A DNA stretch of 64,000 nucleotides, from contig JAAEYW010000002.1 in NCBI GenBank assembly GCA_018223185.1, positions 1 through 64,000 on the forward strand, given 5' to 3'. Shown here piece after piece: positions 17,288-25,328 of the stretch (position 1 is its first letter; every line of letters begins with the position of its first letter). This DNA comes from Oceanospirillales bacterium. GTDB lineage: Bacteria; Pseudomonadota; Gammaproteobacteria; Pseudomonadales; Balneatricaceae. The notes below the pieces were generated by a model that saw only the letters and a program-made list of their open reading frames with translations, did not search any database and was not told the DNA's origin. Made by a program: the position numbers and the translations under genes.

Positions 17288-18085
17288 ATGCGCACGTGAC
17301 TCCATTTCGATTTCCGGATAATAGACATAGCGAATAATCGCGCTTGGGCAGCGAACTCCAAAATGAACGTGAAGATCAAAGAGCAACCGTGGCACCGCTT
17401 GTTTATATTCATTCAGCAGCCCAACGTGTTCTTTTCGCGACATACCGGTGGTAATCGCCTTACGATGCTGAAAACCATCATCGCGTAATGTCTTTAGCTT
17501 AGAAAAAGACGCCCAGGAGCGACCGGAAAGATCGAACGCACTCCCAGTCAACTTTGCCGGCCACGTTTTTATTTTCGCTTCCAGATTTTCCCTTAGGGCG
17601 GCATCCTCGCCTGATACTCGGAGCCGAGTCATGTATTCGTGATTCAAGAAAGCTTCAACCGCAGCAATTCCCGCATTAACCGCACTTAAGAAACGCTCCC
17701 AACGGCCGAACTCTATCGCACTATCGAAGTCCTCTTTGCTTATCTCAAACGTGGCCCAATAGTCGCTTTGATTATAGACACCATCGCCAGCAACTACGGA
17801 CTCATACTCACCTGTGATGTGATTGGGCCGGGAAACAGATACTCCCTCTACTGTCCATTGAGCACCAATGAGATTTTCGTAGATCGGCACACTTTGCGCA
17901 AAGTCTCTGCATTGAGCTACAACACGAGCGAAGTTACGTCCGTTCTGAGCGTAGTGCTCTTTTACATCCGACACTGTACGAATATGTCCATGGATGTCAT
18001 TGTAGTGATTACCATGAAATGCCATTGCCAAGACCATGTTGTAGGCATTTCGCTCCGAAATACGTTTCTTTGGCTTGAATGCCAT
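17282..18085 (-). CDS. Hypothetical cassette protein
   Basis: 267 aa from the ATG at 18085, which has a GAGG 9 bp upstream; an upstream GTG at 18100 is less likely. Basic start (MAFKPKKRISERNAYN), then a mixed alpha/beta body with no membrane segment or motif I recognise. Base composition is closer to the chromosome than the caspase gene next door, consistent with an independent origin for each cassette. The gene is enclosed by two attC-like sites (18105-18224 and 17202-17287), so it is a complete single-gene cassette. Function unknown. Confidence 0.65.
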   Translation of the reverse strand: MAFKPKKRISERNAYNMVLAMAFHGNHYNDIHGHIRTVSDVKEHYAQNGRNFARVVAQCRDFAQSVPIYENLIGAQWTVEGVSVSRPNHITGEYESVVAGDGVYNQSDYWATFEISKEDFDSAIEFGRWERFLSAVNAGIAAVEAFLNHEYMTRLRVSGEDAALRENLEAKIKTWPAKLTGSAFDLSGRSWASFSKLKTLRDDGFQHRKAITTGMSRKEHVGLLNEYKQAVPRLLFDLHVHFGVRCPSAIIRYVYYPEIEMESRAHA

Positions 18086-18104
18086 ACCGATTAGCCTCAC
18101 TTAT

Positions 18105-18224
18105 GCCTAACGCCGCCGTCACTGGACAGCTCGCTGTAGTTGTAATTTATGTTAACGGAGCGATAGTGCAGTCGCATAAATTACAACGAAGGACTGCTGT
18201 TCCGCCGCATGGCTTTGTTATGTG
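18105..18224 (-). other. attC-like recombination site (best example)
   Basis: 120 bp, minus strand from CATAACAAAG to GGCGTTAGGC, a textbook GTTRRRY core. Outer halves pair (GGAACAGC with GCTGTCC), and an inner perfect 13-bp inverted repeat, GTTGTAATTTATG at 18139-18151 and its complement at 18175-18187, extends the stem. The R'' core overlaps the stop codon of the 18218-18682 gene. Confidence 0.8.
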
Positions 18225-18682
18225 CATATATTTTCAAAAAATACGTTTAAAAAACCAGCATACGCCCAAATTAGAGTCCCTAAAACCGTGAATATGATAT
18301 ACATGGAAATATTCTCGTATTTACTATGCACACTCTCTATATTCGTTTGCTTGATACGATCTATGCTTTCTTTGTCAGTTACAAGTTCTGCCATGGGTGC
18401 ACCGCCTTGGGCATAATGATCTCCGCCCTCCGTAGGCTCTAAATCCTTCGGGTCAATATCTTGAATCGGTATTGCGTAGCTGAAAGAAGCCAGAAGGCCA
18501 AAAATAGAAAGCAATGCTCCGAATGCAGCTAGCCACGTAAAATCCGTTAAGTAGAGAGACAAAAATATATGCACTGAAAGCAGTACGCCTATGACACCAT
18601 ACAGTATTCTCTTTGAGCTATTAGAAAGCTCATGAAGGCTTTTGACGAATTTTATCTTTTTCGATGAAGACTCTTTACTCAA
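18218..18682 (-). CDS. Small membrane protein, cassette-borne
   Basis: 154 aa. Charged Lys/Ser-rich N-terminus, then transmembrane segments at about 27-46 (ILYGVIGVLLSVHIFLSLYL), 49-70 and 127-148, with a polar acidic loop of about 55 residues between the second and third. No recognised domain. Single-gene cassette bounded by attC-like sites at 18105-18224 and 18707-18781. Two- or three-helix membrane proteins of unknown role are common in cassette arrays; an effector or immunity role cannot be shown. Confidence 0.65.
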   Translation of the reverse strand: MSKESSSKKIKFVKSLHELSNSSKRILYGVIGVLLSVHIFLSLYLTDFTWLAAFGALLSIFGLLASFSYAIPIQDIDPKDLEPTEGGDHYAQGGAPMAELVTDKESIDRIKQTNIESVHSKYENISMYIIFTVLGTLIWAYAGFLNVFFENICT

Positions 18683-18706
18683 ATGAAAACTCCCTGACAG
18701 TTTGAC

Positions 18707-18781
18707 GCATAACTCTTAAATTTGCGGCTAGCTTTAGCGAGTCCGGCCACGTAGCGGCGAACAATATTGACTTGTTAATGC
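18707..18781 (-). other. attC-like recombination site
   Basis: 75 bp, minus strand from GCATTAACAAG to GAGTTATGC. The halves pair through TTGTTCGCCGCTA and the complement of TAGCCGCAAA, leaving a short loop. It starts 3 bp after the stop of the 18785-19093 gene. Confidence 0.65.
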
Positions 18782-18784
18782 TAC

Positions 18785-19093
18785 TTAATCGAGAGAAGCG
18801 GACGGAATAATTTGCCCATTTTCATCGACTAGTACCGCGATAAAGTAAGGATTCTCACCACACTCTATTGTCCTGTTTTTTTTATCATGTCGTACTTCTA
18901 ATAAGGAACTATGAGCTTTACAGTTTTTTCTATAAAAGCATGAAGCTATCTCGTCATCGCACAAACTATACTTTGCTACCAATGCCTGTAACAATAACTC
19001 TAGGTTTTTATCGGTAACACTTCCTGATGGGATCATCAATTCGCTCATCTGCTCTAAACCGTTCATTCCGCGAATATGCCAAAACCTTTTCAT
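18785..19093 (-). CDS. Hypothetical cassette protein
   Basis: 102 aa, no signal peptide or membrane segment, several cysteines (Cys45, Cys52, Cys58, Cys78) and a C-terminal IAVLVDENGQIIPSASLD that looks like a beta-hairpin. Not recognised. Followed by an attC-like site at 18707-18781; the site expected upstream is degenerate (19168-19235). Confidence 0.55.
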   Translation of the reverse strand: MKRFWHIRGMNGLEQMSELMIPSGSVTDKNLELLLQALVAKYSLCDDEIASCFYRKNCKAHSSLLEVRHDKKNRTIECGENPYFIAVLVDENGQIIPSASLD

Positions 19094-19167
19094 CTATGCA
19101 TCCTTTGAAACGATAAGCTACGCCTGCTTTGTGCCAACATCAGATTACATATGTTTACTTTTAACAA

Positions 19168-19235
19168 GCTTAACCACTCTTGAAATTTGCCTCGGTAGGA
19201 TTATCAGTAATCTAGAGTATCTATCGTATTATTTG
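19168..19235 (-). other. Degenerate attC-like site (weak)
   Basis: The minus strand has GCAAATTTCAAGAGTGGTTAAGC, matching the 3' half of the site at 18707-18781 (GCAAATTTAAGAGTTATGC) and ending in a GTTAAGC core. The partner half next to the 19229 stop codon shows only a weak core and short ACTCT/AGAGT pairing. Called mainly by similarity to its neighbour and by position. Confidence 0.35.
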
Positions 19236-19708
19236 CAACTGAGATGATTGAGTAAGCCAAGGTTACACAAATACTGAGTGTTATCCTCCTGTTGTTTTTG
19301 CTGCTTCACTCGCTCTTGCTCGGCTTGTATTGCTCGCGTTTCTTGAAGTACCTGAGTCATCTTTCTATTTTGCTGAACTTGTAATGAAAAAGAGTGATCA
19401 ACGTATGCATTGGGCGCGTTTGGACGCTGTAAAGTTTGACTCGCTCCATTTGGATATAGCGAAACAGGAATAATCCCATAGACTTCTCGAGCACCACTAA
19501 CCCAGTTTGCACTACAGGCCCTTAGGTTTAGAGTTCTTTGTTTTTTTACAGAGTTATCATAATAGAGAGTTTTCGGCGTATATCCCCAGTTTGTCCCATC
19601 GCAGATTAGCGTTGCTCCCTGAGGATATGAGTCAAAGGTTACTGCATATTTACTGGAGCAACCGCCCAATAAAAACAGTACACACAAAATGACTAAAGGC
19701 TTTTTCAT
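19229..19708 (-). CDS. Lipoprotein with PEGA-like domain, cassette-borne
   Basis: 159 aa. Lipoprotein signal with lipobox LGGC (Cys17). The mature N-terminus carries VTFDSYPQGATLICDGTNWG followed by YTPKT, the short beta-sandwich pattern of PEGA-type domains (S-x-P-x-G-A ... G-x-T-P). A Gln/Glu-rich, probably coiled-coil stretch (about 112-145) follows. Paired cysteines near the end (148, 158) may form a disulphide. Related lipoproteins often occur as cassette genes; function unknown. Confidence 0.65.
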   Translation of the reverse strand: MKKPLVILCVLFLLGGCSSKYAVTFDSYPQGATLICDGTNWGYTPKTLYYDNSVKKQRTLNLRACSANWVSGAREVYGIIPVSLYPNGASQTLQRPNAPNAYVDHSFSLQVQQNRKMTQVLQETRAIQAEQERVKQQKQQEDNTQYLCNLGLLNHLSCK

Positions 19709-19741
19709 AGCTCTTTTTCCATGTCTTCGATAGTTTTAAAA

Positions 19742-19854
19742 GCATAACTTTACGCTAAATTGACAAGCAACTCTCAGCTTTTTTTTGTCGGCTTGAGCTT
19801 AATCGCTGTATATCTACTTCCCAGCTAGTTTCACACTAGCACTTGTTATCTAGC
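19742..19854 (-). other. attC-like recombination site
   Basis: About 113 bp, minus strand from GATAACAAG to AAGTTATGC (core GTTATGC). The outer halves align as imperfect inverted repeats (ATAACAAGTGCTAGTGTGA against ATAACTTTACGCTAAATTGA), and a small perfect hairpin GCTAGT-TTCAC-ACTAGC lies inside one arm. Positioned between two cassette genes. Confidence 0.55.
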
Positions 19855-19871
19855 ATATTTGTAATCAGCTA

Positions 19872-20078
19872 TTATGCAGTCATACCGTGCTTTAGTTTAT
19901 TTAATAGCTCTAAAACCTTCTTATCGCCGCAGTGGTGGACTTTGAAGTATTCATCAGGGGATTGACCACCTAATGCAAGGATCGGCGTTACAAACCAGCT
20001 AAGAGCTGCCTGCTCTGACTCAAAGTGATCCACGACTTGCGCCCAGACCTCATCATTAATAAACAGTTCTTTAGTCAT
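19872..20078 (-). CDS. DUF2384-like (MbcA/ParS/Xre C-terminal type) small protein
   Basis: 68 aa from the ATG at 20078; an upstream GTG at 20111 would give 79 aa, and neither has a strong SD. The second half (ALSWFVTPILALGGQSPDEY, then KKVLELLNKLKHG) matches the antitoxin-associated DUF2384 pattern W-x-x-x-P-x-x-x-L-G-G-x-x-P followed by V-L-x-L-L-x-x-L-x-H-G. The N-terminal HTH of full-length Xre-type antitoxins and a RES toxin partner are both absent, so it may be a stand-alone antitoxin-like cassette. Confidence 0.6.
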   Translation of the reverse strand: MTKELFINDEVWAQVVDHFESEQAALSWFVTPILALGGQSPDEYFKVHHCGDKKVLELLNKLKHGMTA

Positions 20079-20297
20079 AGTTATCAACTTATTGATTTTT
20101 TCATGCCACACTTAAATAACAGTTAAGCGGCTGTTGTTATCCTATGAAATAGTCGCATAGATTAGCGTTTAAAGTGCAGTATTCAGGCATTTCTTTCATA
20201 AAAAGCAGGATCTAACGGTCAACCCTGTTTTTACTCCATTACGATGACGATCATACTCTTATGAAATACCAACAGCATCACGCACCTGATCACTTTT

Positions 20298-20981
20298 CTA
20301 GAGTTCGGATGGGCTTTCTGATGACCGCTTGCCATCCCGCTTCACAATGGCCATTTTTGTATTAGGGTCAGGCTCATGCCCTAAAGACCTGATCCGGTTA
20401 TTCAGCGCATAAATCTCTGCCAGCAACTCACTCACCTGATCAATCAACGCAGCGCTCTGATCCCTTTCTTTAAGAAGACTTTCAGATAGTTCACGATTTT
20501 CTTGCTCTAGCTTGATATTACGTTGGCGCAGTGGTCCGAGCTGGGCAATTACACGGTCAGTCAAAAGCTGTGAAAAGTTGTTTTCCTTCTGCTGCTTTTC
20601 TAGCTCTTTAACACGTCGTTTTAGCTCAACGGTACTAATATTCGATTTCGGTGGCGGCTCACAGCCTACAGGCTGGAGACGGGCAAGCTGGTCATTCAGC
20701 TCATTAATGAAACGAACTATCGTGGGGAACTCCCGCTTATTAAGATAATCTGCGTTTTTTCCAACACTCTCTGAAACATTTGACAATACAATTTTCTTTG
20801 CCTTGCCTCGCAGATCCACACCGTTAGCCAGTTGTATTTTAATAGCATCACGAGCCTCAAGCACGTAGCGATACATCGCCTCTGCTGTATTGCTTTTTGA
20901 GCCTTGAAACTCAGACCAATCAGGAAGTGTATAGCCGGGTTTTGAACTCAGATCGAGGTCAAACATGCTAAAATCAGACAT
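20298..20981 (-). CDS. Coiled-coil accessory protein of the recombinase operon
   Basis: 227 aa from ATG 20981, preceded by AGGAG with 8-bp spacing and overlapping the upstream recombinase by 8 bp; the longer frame to 21050 is unlikely. The N-terminal half is helical, then a long coiled coil runs from about 120 to 205 (ELKRRVKELEKQQKENN; KLEQENRELSESLLKERDQS), with a basic tail. Position and character recall TnpC, the third coiled-coil protein of Tn554-type elements, and the small fourth gene found behind triple-integrase modules. Probably assists synapsis or orientation of recombination; inferred. Confidence 0.7.
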   Translation of the reverse strand: MSDFSMFDLDLSSKPGYTLPDWSEFQGSKSNTAEAMYRYVLEARDAIKIQLANGVDLRGKAKKIVLSNVSESVGKNADYLNKREFPTIVRFINELNDQLARLQPVGCEPPPKSNISTVELKRRVKELEKQQKENNFSQLLTDRVIAQLGPLRQRNIKLEQENRELSESLLKERDQSAALIDQVSELLAEIYALNNRIRSLGHEPDPNTKMAIVKRDGKRSSESPSEL

Positions 20982-22989
20982 GAGCTGTTTCTCCTGAATC
21001 GATCTCGTTAATCGCAGCAGCACAACGCTTGAGTTGAGACTCGTAAACATTAACCAGCGATATCAAACCTAAGTTTTTGAATGAATTTATCGAGACTTTT
21101 GCGGACACACCTAAGCGGTGTATATCCTCACGCTGAGATGGCATAGTGCCACGGTTCAGGCAGCCTCCACACTTTTCCCAACATGCTTCTGTAGTCTCCG
21201 CAAGCTGGGTTTCTTTGTTGAAACACTGGGCTTGAGAAACCGTTTCCGGACGTACTAAGCAGAACCCATATTCGTGTACGTCAATATACCCTTCAAAGGT
21301 ATCCGCGATCAGTTCGATTTCGTCCTCATGTACGAATTCGAAGGATTCAATCATAGTAATGATGTAGTCCCCCACAGGTCCATAAATCCTCTCAGAGCCC
21401 TCTGCGACCCGACCAATAAGTTCACGAATGTACTCCATCTGAAGATCGCGACCATCCTCCTCAAACACTTTACCCATGATATAATGATCAGTCATGTAGC
21501 TACCGTAGGCGTGTCGAAAGTGTTCCCGGATTAGCTCAGGTACTGAATTACCATCAAAGCGCCGCAGCGCAAATTCGGCCCATGCGTGACGACAGCTATG
21601 TGGGGTGAAGTCGGTAATTTTTAATGATTCATGGAGAAAAGGGTTCACGTGACGATTTATAAACGACTGAACACCCGCCGAGGATTCTCGGATATTAGTT
21701 TTACCTGCTCGATTTGGACGGTGACTTACATCAAGTTTTTGCATCACTACTTTGAATAGAGGCTCTTGGAATTCAGGATCAACATAGCCTTTAAGATCCC
21801 GCAAAACATTAGTCACCTCTGCAACGATGCCTCCGATGTAGCGTATAGCACCAATCCCCTGATTGGTCTTGTTGATATCACTGCGGAAGGTCCATGTCGT
21901 TCCATCCAGATCAGGCTCGATATCACTGCCTTGAATACTTTCAAGCTCGTTTCTTCGCGCCCCCGACAAGATCATAAACACAATAAGTGCGGCAGTCGTA
22001 ATATCATTCTGGTGGCGCGAAAACTCGCTAGTCGTCCCAACGCCACTGCCAGCCTCAAAAGAAAATGAGCCTAACCAGTCAGGGAGATCTTCCCATTGCT
22101 CACCACCGAATTTTACAGAAAGCTCCTTCAGCAAGCAGGCCCGCTTATCTGCATACTGAGGCGCAGGTTTATGCTTACCTCTAGATCCTTTAGTCCCAAT
22201 ACGCGTAATGCCACCCACTCGGAATAGATTCAGGTTACTTAGAAGATACCCCTGATGACTGAATCGCGTCAGCGCGATCACCAATTTAGTCTTATCTGAG
22301 CGCAAGAATTCAAGCGAATGCATTAACAACGCGATCTGCTGAGGAACTCCAAGACCATCATGTTTTTTACCTTTTTTCCACCGTGCATAATCAAAATCGC
22401 GGACTATATGGGGGGCTTCAAGTTTCACCAAAGTTTCGAGGATCGCCGGCTTTGATAAAGGAACAGAGATACCATCTGCCATCTCCCCCATCTGAAAGGC
22501 TAACTGCCATCCCTTAAGAATATCCACACATCGGTCCAATTGACTGTAAGCACGCAGGCCTGGATACATTTGAAGTCGGGTTATCTCTGTGCGTAGATAT
22601 ACCGCAAACATCGCTTCGACTTGTGAAGCAGTCATATCAGAAAGCTGATCGCCTTGAGCATGCTCGCATTGCCACCTGAAAATCCATTGTAATATACGGA
22701 CCTTCTCAGTTATTGCGCTATGCGTTGACGTAAACCGCCCATCAGCTAGCACACGTTCATGAGAGCCTCTCTTAAGCGAATTCGGCATCAGGACTTGCTT
22801 CGCGAATACCAATTGATGCGGAGCCAAGTCACCAAAGATCTCTTGAAAGTTGAGCGAAAACTCCTCTGTGGCACTTTGCCTGTGAAACACCCAGAACCAT
22901 GTCGCATCGATGAAGCGGTTAAGCTTGCGGCCTTCGTCTCTTGCACGTAGCTCAGTGTGAGCCGAAATAAAGTCACGAAGTGCTGACAT
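20974..22989 (-). CDS. Large tyrosine recombinase (TnpB-like), third of trio
   Basis: 671 aa. A long N-terminal part (1 to about 320) precedes the catalytic domain: Arg345 in LSGARRNELESI, His464-x-x-Arg467 (HSCRHAWAEFALR), His493, and the nucleophile probably Tyr503 (DHYIMG). A C-terminal extension has a cysteine cluster (CWEKCGGC plus one Cys upstream, about 595-625) that could bind zinc. Such length and the Cys-rich tail are seen in TnpB-type recombinases of Tn554-like elements. Its ATG overlaps the previous stop as TAATG, so translation is coupled. Confidence 0.8.
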   Translation of the reverse strand: MSALRDFISAHTELRARDEGRKLNRFIDATWFWVFHRQSATEEFSLNFQEIFGDLAPHQLVFAKQVLMPNSLKRGSHERVLADGRFTSTHSAITEKVRILQWIFRWQCEHAQGDQLSDMTASQVEAMFAVYLRTEITRLQMYPGLRAYSQLDRCVDILKGWQLAFQMGEMADGISVPLSKPAILETLVKLEAPHIVRDFDYARWKKGKKHDGLGVPQQIALLMHSLEFLRSDKTKLVIALTRFSHQGYLLSNLNLFRVGGITRIGTKGSRGKHKPAPQYADKRACLLKELSVKFGGEQWEDLPDWLGSFSFEAGSGVGTTSEFSRHQNDITTAALIVFMILSGARRNELESIQGSDIEPDLDGTTWTFRSDINKTNQGIGAIRYIGGIVAEVTNVLRDLKGYVDPEFQEPLFKVVMQKLDVSHRPNRAGKTNIRESSAGVQSFINRHVNPFLHESLKITDFTPHSCRHAWAEFALRRFDGNSVPELIREHFRHAYGSYMTDHYIMGKVFEEDGRDLQMEYIRELIGRVAEGSERIYGPVGDYIITMIESFEFVHEDEIELIADTFEGYIDVHEYGFCLVRPETVSQAQCFNKETQLAETTEACWEKCGGCLNRGTMPSQREDIHRLGVSAKVSINSFKNLGLISLVNVYESQLKRCAAAINEIDSGETAHV

Positions 22990-25328
22990 TAGAAACCTCC
23001 CGATATAATCATAAGGCTTGGAAATTGGAACTCAACATGACCGTATATCTTTTGTCCTTCCGCAATAGTGGTCTCATCGAACTGGTTGAGTATCAGGTTC
23101 AGGAGCATACGTTGTGCTATAGCACGAGGAACGAGGTGATGATTGCTAAACATTAGATGCTCAACCTCATCATCAATGTGTTCTATTTTCCGTTGTATCA
23201 ACCTTGCGTGCAGTGGGGACTTGATGATGTAGGTGGTACCGTTACGTTTTATAAAGCCTGTTTCGTTCACGACATACCCTTGCGCATCGGCTTGTGCGAT
23301 TAGCTCTTCAGCACTAAGTTCTATCTCGGCAGGAGCAAGCCCGCACACTGTTTGGGCTGTGTGTAGGTCAAGCAACTCACCCTCCAAGGACTTAACCCCC
23401 GCAAGCTCAACCGCCATCTTCACCATCTCTTCGCCCACCTGAGCTGCAAACTTCTCTCGCGATTCAGCCACCACGCGGTCTTGAGAGCGCAGGTAATAGG
23501 TGTTTAGGCGCGTTTCAACGGTGTGGTGCTGCGTAGGAGCAACCACTGAAAGTCGCGCGTATAGGTCCTCTGAATAGGTAAGAGCGACGCTCTCGGAAAC
23601 TTCAAAATCTGACAAATCCTGTGCTTGCTCGGCGTATATGCGGCTTTGAGTAATATTAGAGGGGGAAAGAATACGCTTTCCAACATCCTCGGACCGCCCT
23701 AAGAGTGATTGCAGTAAAACGAGAAAAGCCGAATTATCCACGTGCTTCTGCATTACTGCATGGTAATAACTCCCAGGGATCAAAGGAATAATCAAGCGTG
23801 CTTTAGGACTAATCTTTTTCTTATTTTGAAGATTACCACCAAAAAAAGTATCAACAGAAAAACGCACGTCATTTTCGCTTAAAGACTTGAACATACAATA
23901 GTTAGAAGTAGGTATAAGACCACTCTCAACGGCCTCATTGAAGGCATCTTTTAGCCCGCGCGCGACGCTGTAAAACGGCGAGCCTTTCGTGTAAATTGAG
24001 CCGTCCTTCTTTCCATTACGACCTTTAAAACCATTGATTTTAAGTTTAGGCGCATGATTAACCTTAGTTCCCTTTTTACCATTTGATTCAAGCAAAAGAA
24101 TGTCGGCTGTTTTGAGTCCAAGTAACGTACTAGTCTGGCAACGCTCGGTCGCAAATAACGCGGCATAAAATGTGAGTTCGTCTGGGCCAAAGGGCAGCAA
24201 GAGCGCATAAGGCGTGAACGTCGAAAGACACCCCGAGTGCAAACGCCTATTTTTTACCTTATCTCTACGTTTTAGCCAGCGGCCATTAGATCTCGCAGTC
24301 CCATCATCATTAAGCATCTGAGTCAGGTAAGCGCTCATGTAAGCTATTGTTACACGAGGATTAAGTGTCAGTGGCCCCTCTTTGTTGCGGAACATAAATC
24401 CATGATCAATATTTATGCGGCGATATGCAATTGGTAGGAAAAGCGATTCGATAAGAATGGGATCTTTCAGTTTCAACGCAGCATTAATCATGATGCTTTG
24501 AATCCGAAAAGTATCATCACGATTATTTTTTTCGTATTTTTCTGGCGATACGATTGAGTTTGCCAATCTATCAAAGAACATCCGCTTCTCGATTAGGAGA
24601 CCATGCAGCTCAATGTACGCATCTGGATACTCAGTCTTGAACCGTGAGCGAATTTTATTCCAGACTGTGTACTGTACAAAGGCAACTTGCCGGATCGAGT
24701 GGATATAATCAGCATTCGTGTAAGGTAGTTGCGGATAGCGTTGATTGATTGAATCCGTGGGTTTATTAGTAACTGAGGCGAACACAGGGGTCATCCGTTG
24801 AATCTCTCGCAATGCGCGGATCTCAGTGTCGTTGAATTCGCTGTGCATACCTTTTAAAATCGCATTGATGGCCCCGAGGAATACTCCCTGTATAATTTTT
24901 GCCTGTGTCTCTGCTACCCGGTTCCCATCTCGTCCCTGCATCGACTTGATCGCGTCGTTGAACTGTGCACCTAGTAGCTTTTCATCAACCCTTGGCTCAC
25001 CCTGAAGCTGTTGAAAGATACGGAGATACAACATCGCTTTTGCCGCAAGTGTGCATTCCTCACCTTTCCAAAAACGAATTTCATGGGCAATCACCTTATG
25101 AAGAATCGTGTTTTTCAGACATGAAGGGATGGATACATTGCGGTAACCAAGTTTAGTGTTGGCTGGATACCGTAATGGGTCAGGGTACGCGTTAAATAAG
25201 AATGCAGGCTCTTCTGGCACATCAGCGAAGAAGTCAGCCTTAGCCGTTTTTGCTAAGCTCGCTGGGTCTAGCTCAACCAGGCATACTTCAATCGGCTGCT
25301 GCTTATCAACATCCTCAATCTTGGTCAT
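22989..25328 (-). CDS. Large degenerate tyrosine-recombinase-like protein, second of trio
   Basis: 779 aa. The segment around FYAALFATERCQTSTLLGL (about 400-420) corresponds to box I with its Arg. In the box II region, HAVMQKHVD stands where active members have HxxR, GRS where they have GH, and IYAEQ may hold the Tyr, so several catalytic positions appear substituted. The rest is a long helical N-terminus and a C-terminal extension of about 200 aa. It overlaps the upstream recombinase by 14 bp. The likely role is a structural or specificity subunit in a multi-recombinase complex rather than an independent catalyst; inferred. Confidence 0.65.
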   Translation of the reverse strand: MTKIEDVDKQQPIEVCLVELDPASLAKTAKADFFADVPEEPAFLFNAYPDPLRYPANTKLGYRNVSIPSCLKNTILHKVIAHEIRFWKGEECTLAAKAMLYLRIFQQLQGEPRVDEKLLGAQFNDAIKSMQGRDGNRVAETQAKIIQGVFLGAINAILKGMHSEFNDTEIRALREIQRMTPVFASVTNKPTDSINQRYPQLPYTNADYIHSIRQVAFVQYTVWNKIRSRFKTEYPDAYIELHGLLIEKRMFFDRLANSIVSPEKYEKNNRDDTFRIQSIMINAALKLKDPILIESLFLPIAYRRINIDHGFMFRNKEGPLTLNPRVTIAYMSAYLTQMLNDDGTARSNGRWLKRRDKVKNRRLHSGCLSTFTPYALLLPFGPDELTFYAALFATERCQTSTLLGLKTADILLLESNGKKGTKVNHAPKLKINGFKGRNGKKDGSIYTKGSPFYSVARGLKDAFNEAVESGLIPTSNYCMFKSLSENDVRFSVDTFFGGNLQNKKKISPKARLIIPLIPGSYYHAVMQKHVDNSAFLVLLQSLLGRSEDVGKRILSPSNITQSRIYAEQAQDLSDFEVSESVALTYSEDLYARLSVVAPTQHHTVETRLNTYYLRSQDRVVAESREKFAAQVGEEMVKMAVELAGVKSLEGELLDLHTAQTVCGLAPAEIELSAEELIAQADAQGYVVNETGFIKRNGTTYIIKSPLHARLIQRKIEHIDDEVEHLMFSNHHLVPRAIAQRMLLNLILNQFDETTIAEGQKIYGHVEFQFPSLMIISGGF

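Noticed and set aside
20112-20297. attI site upstream of the first cassette
   Set aside because: GCTTAACTGTTAT near 20115 is suggestive, but there is no intI and no attI family pattern to match.
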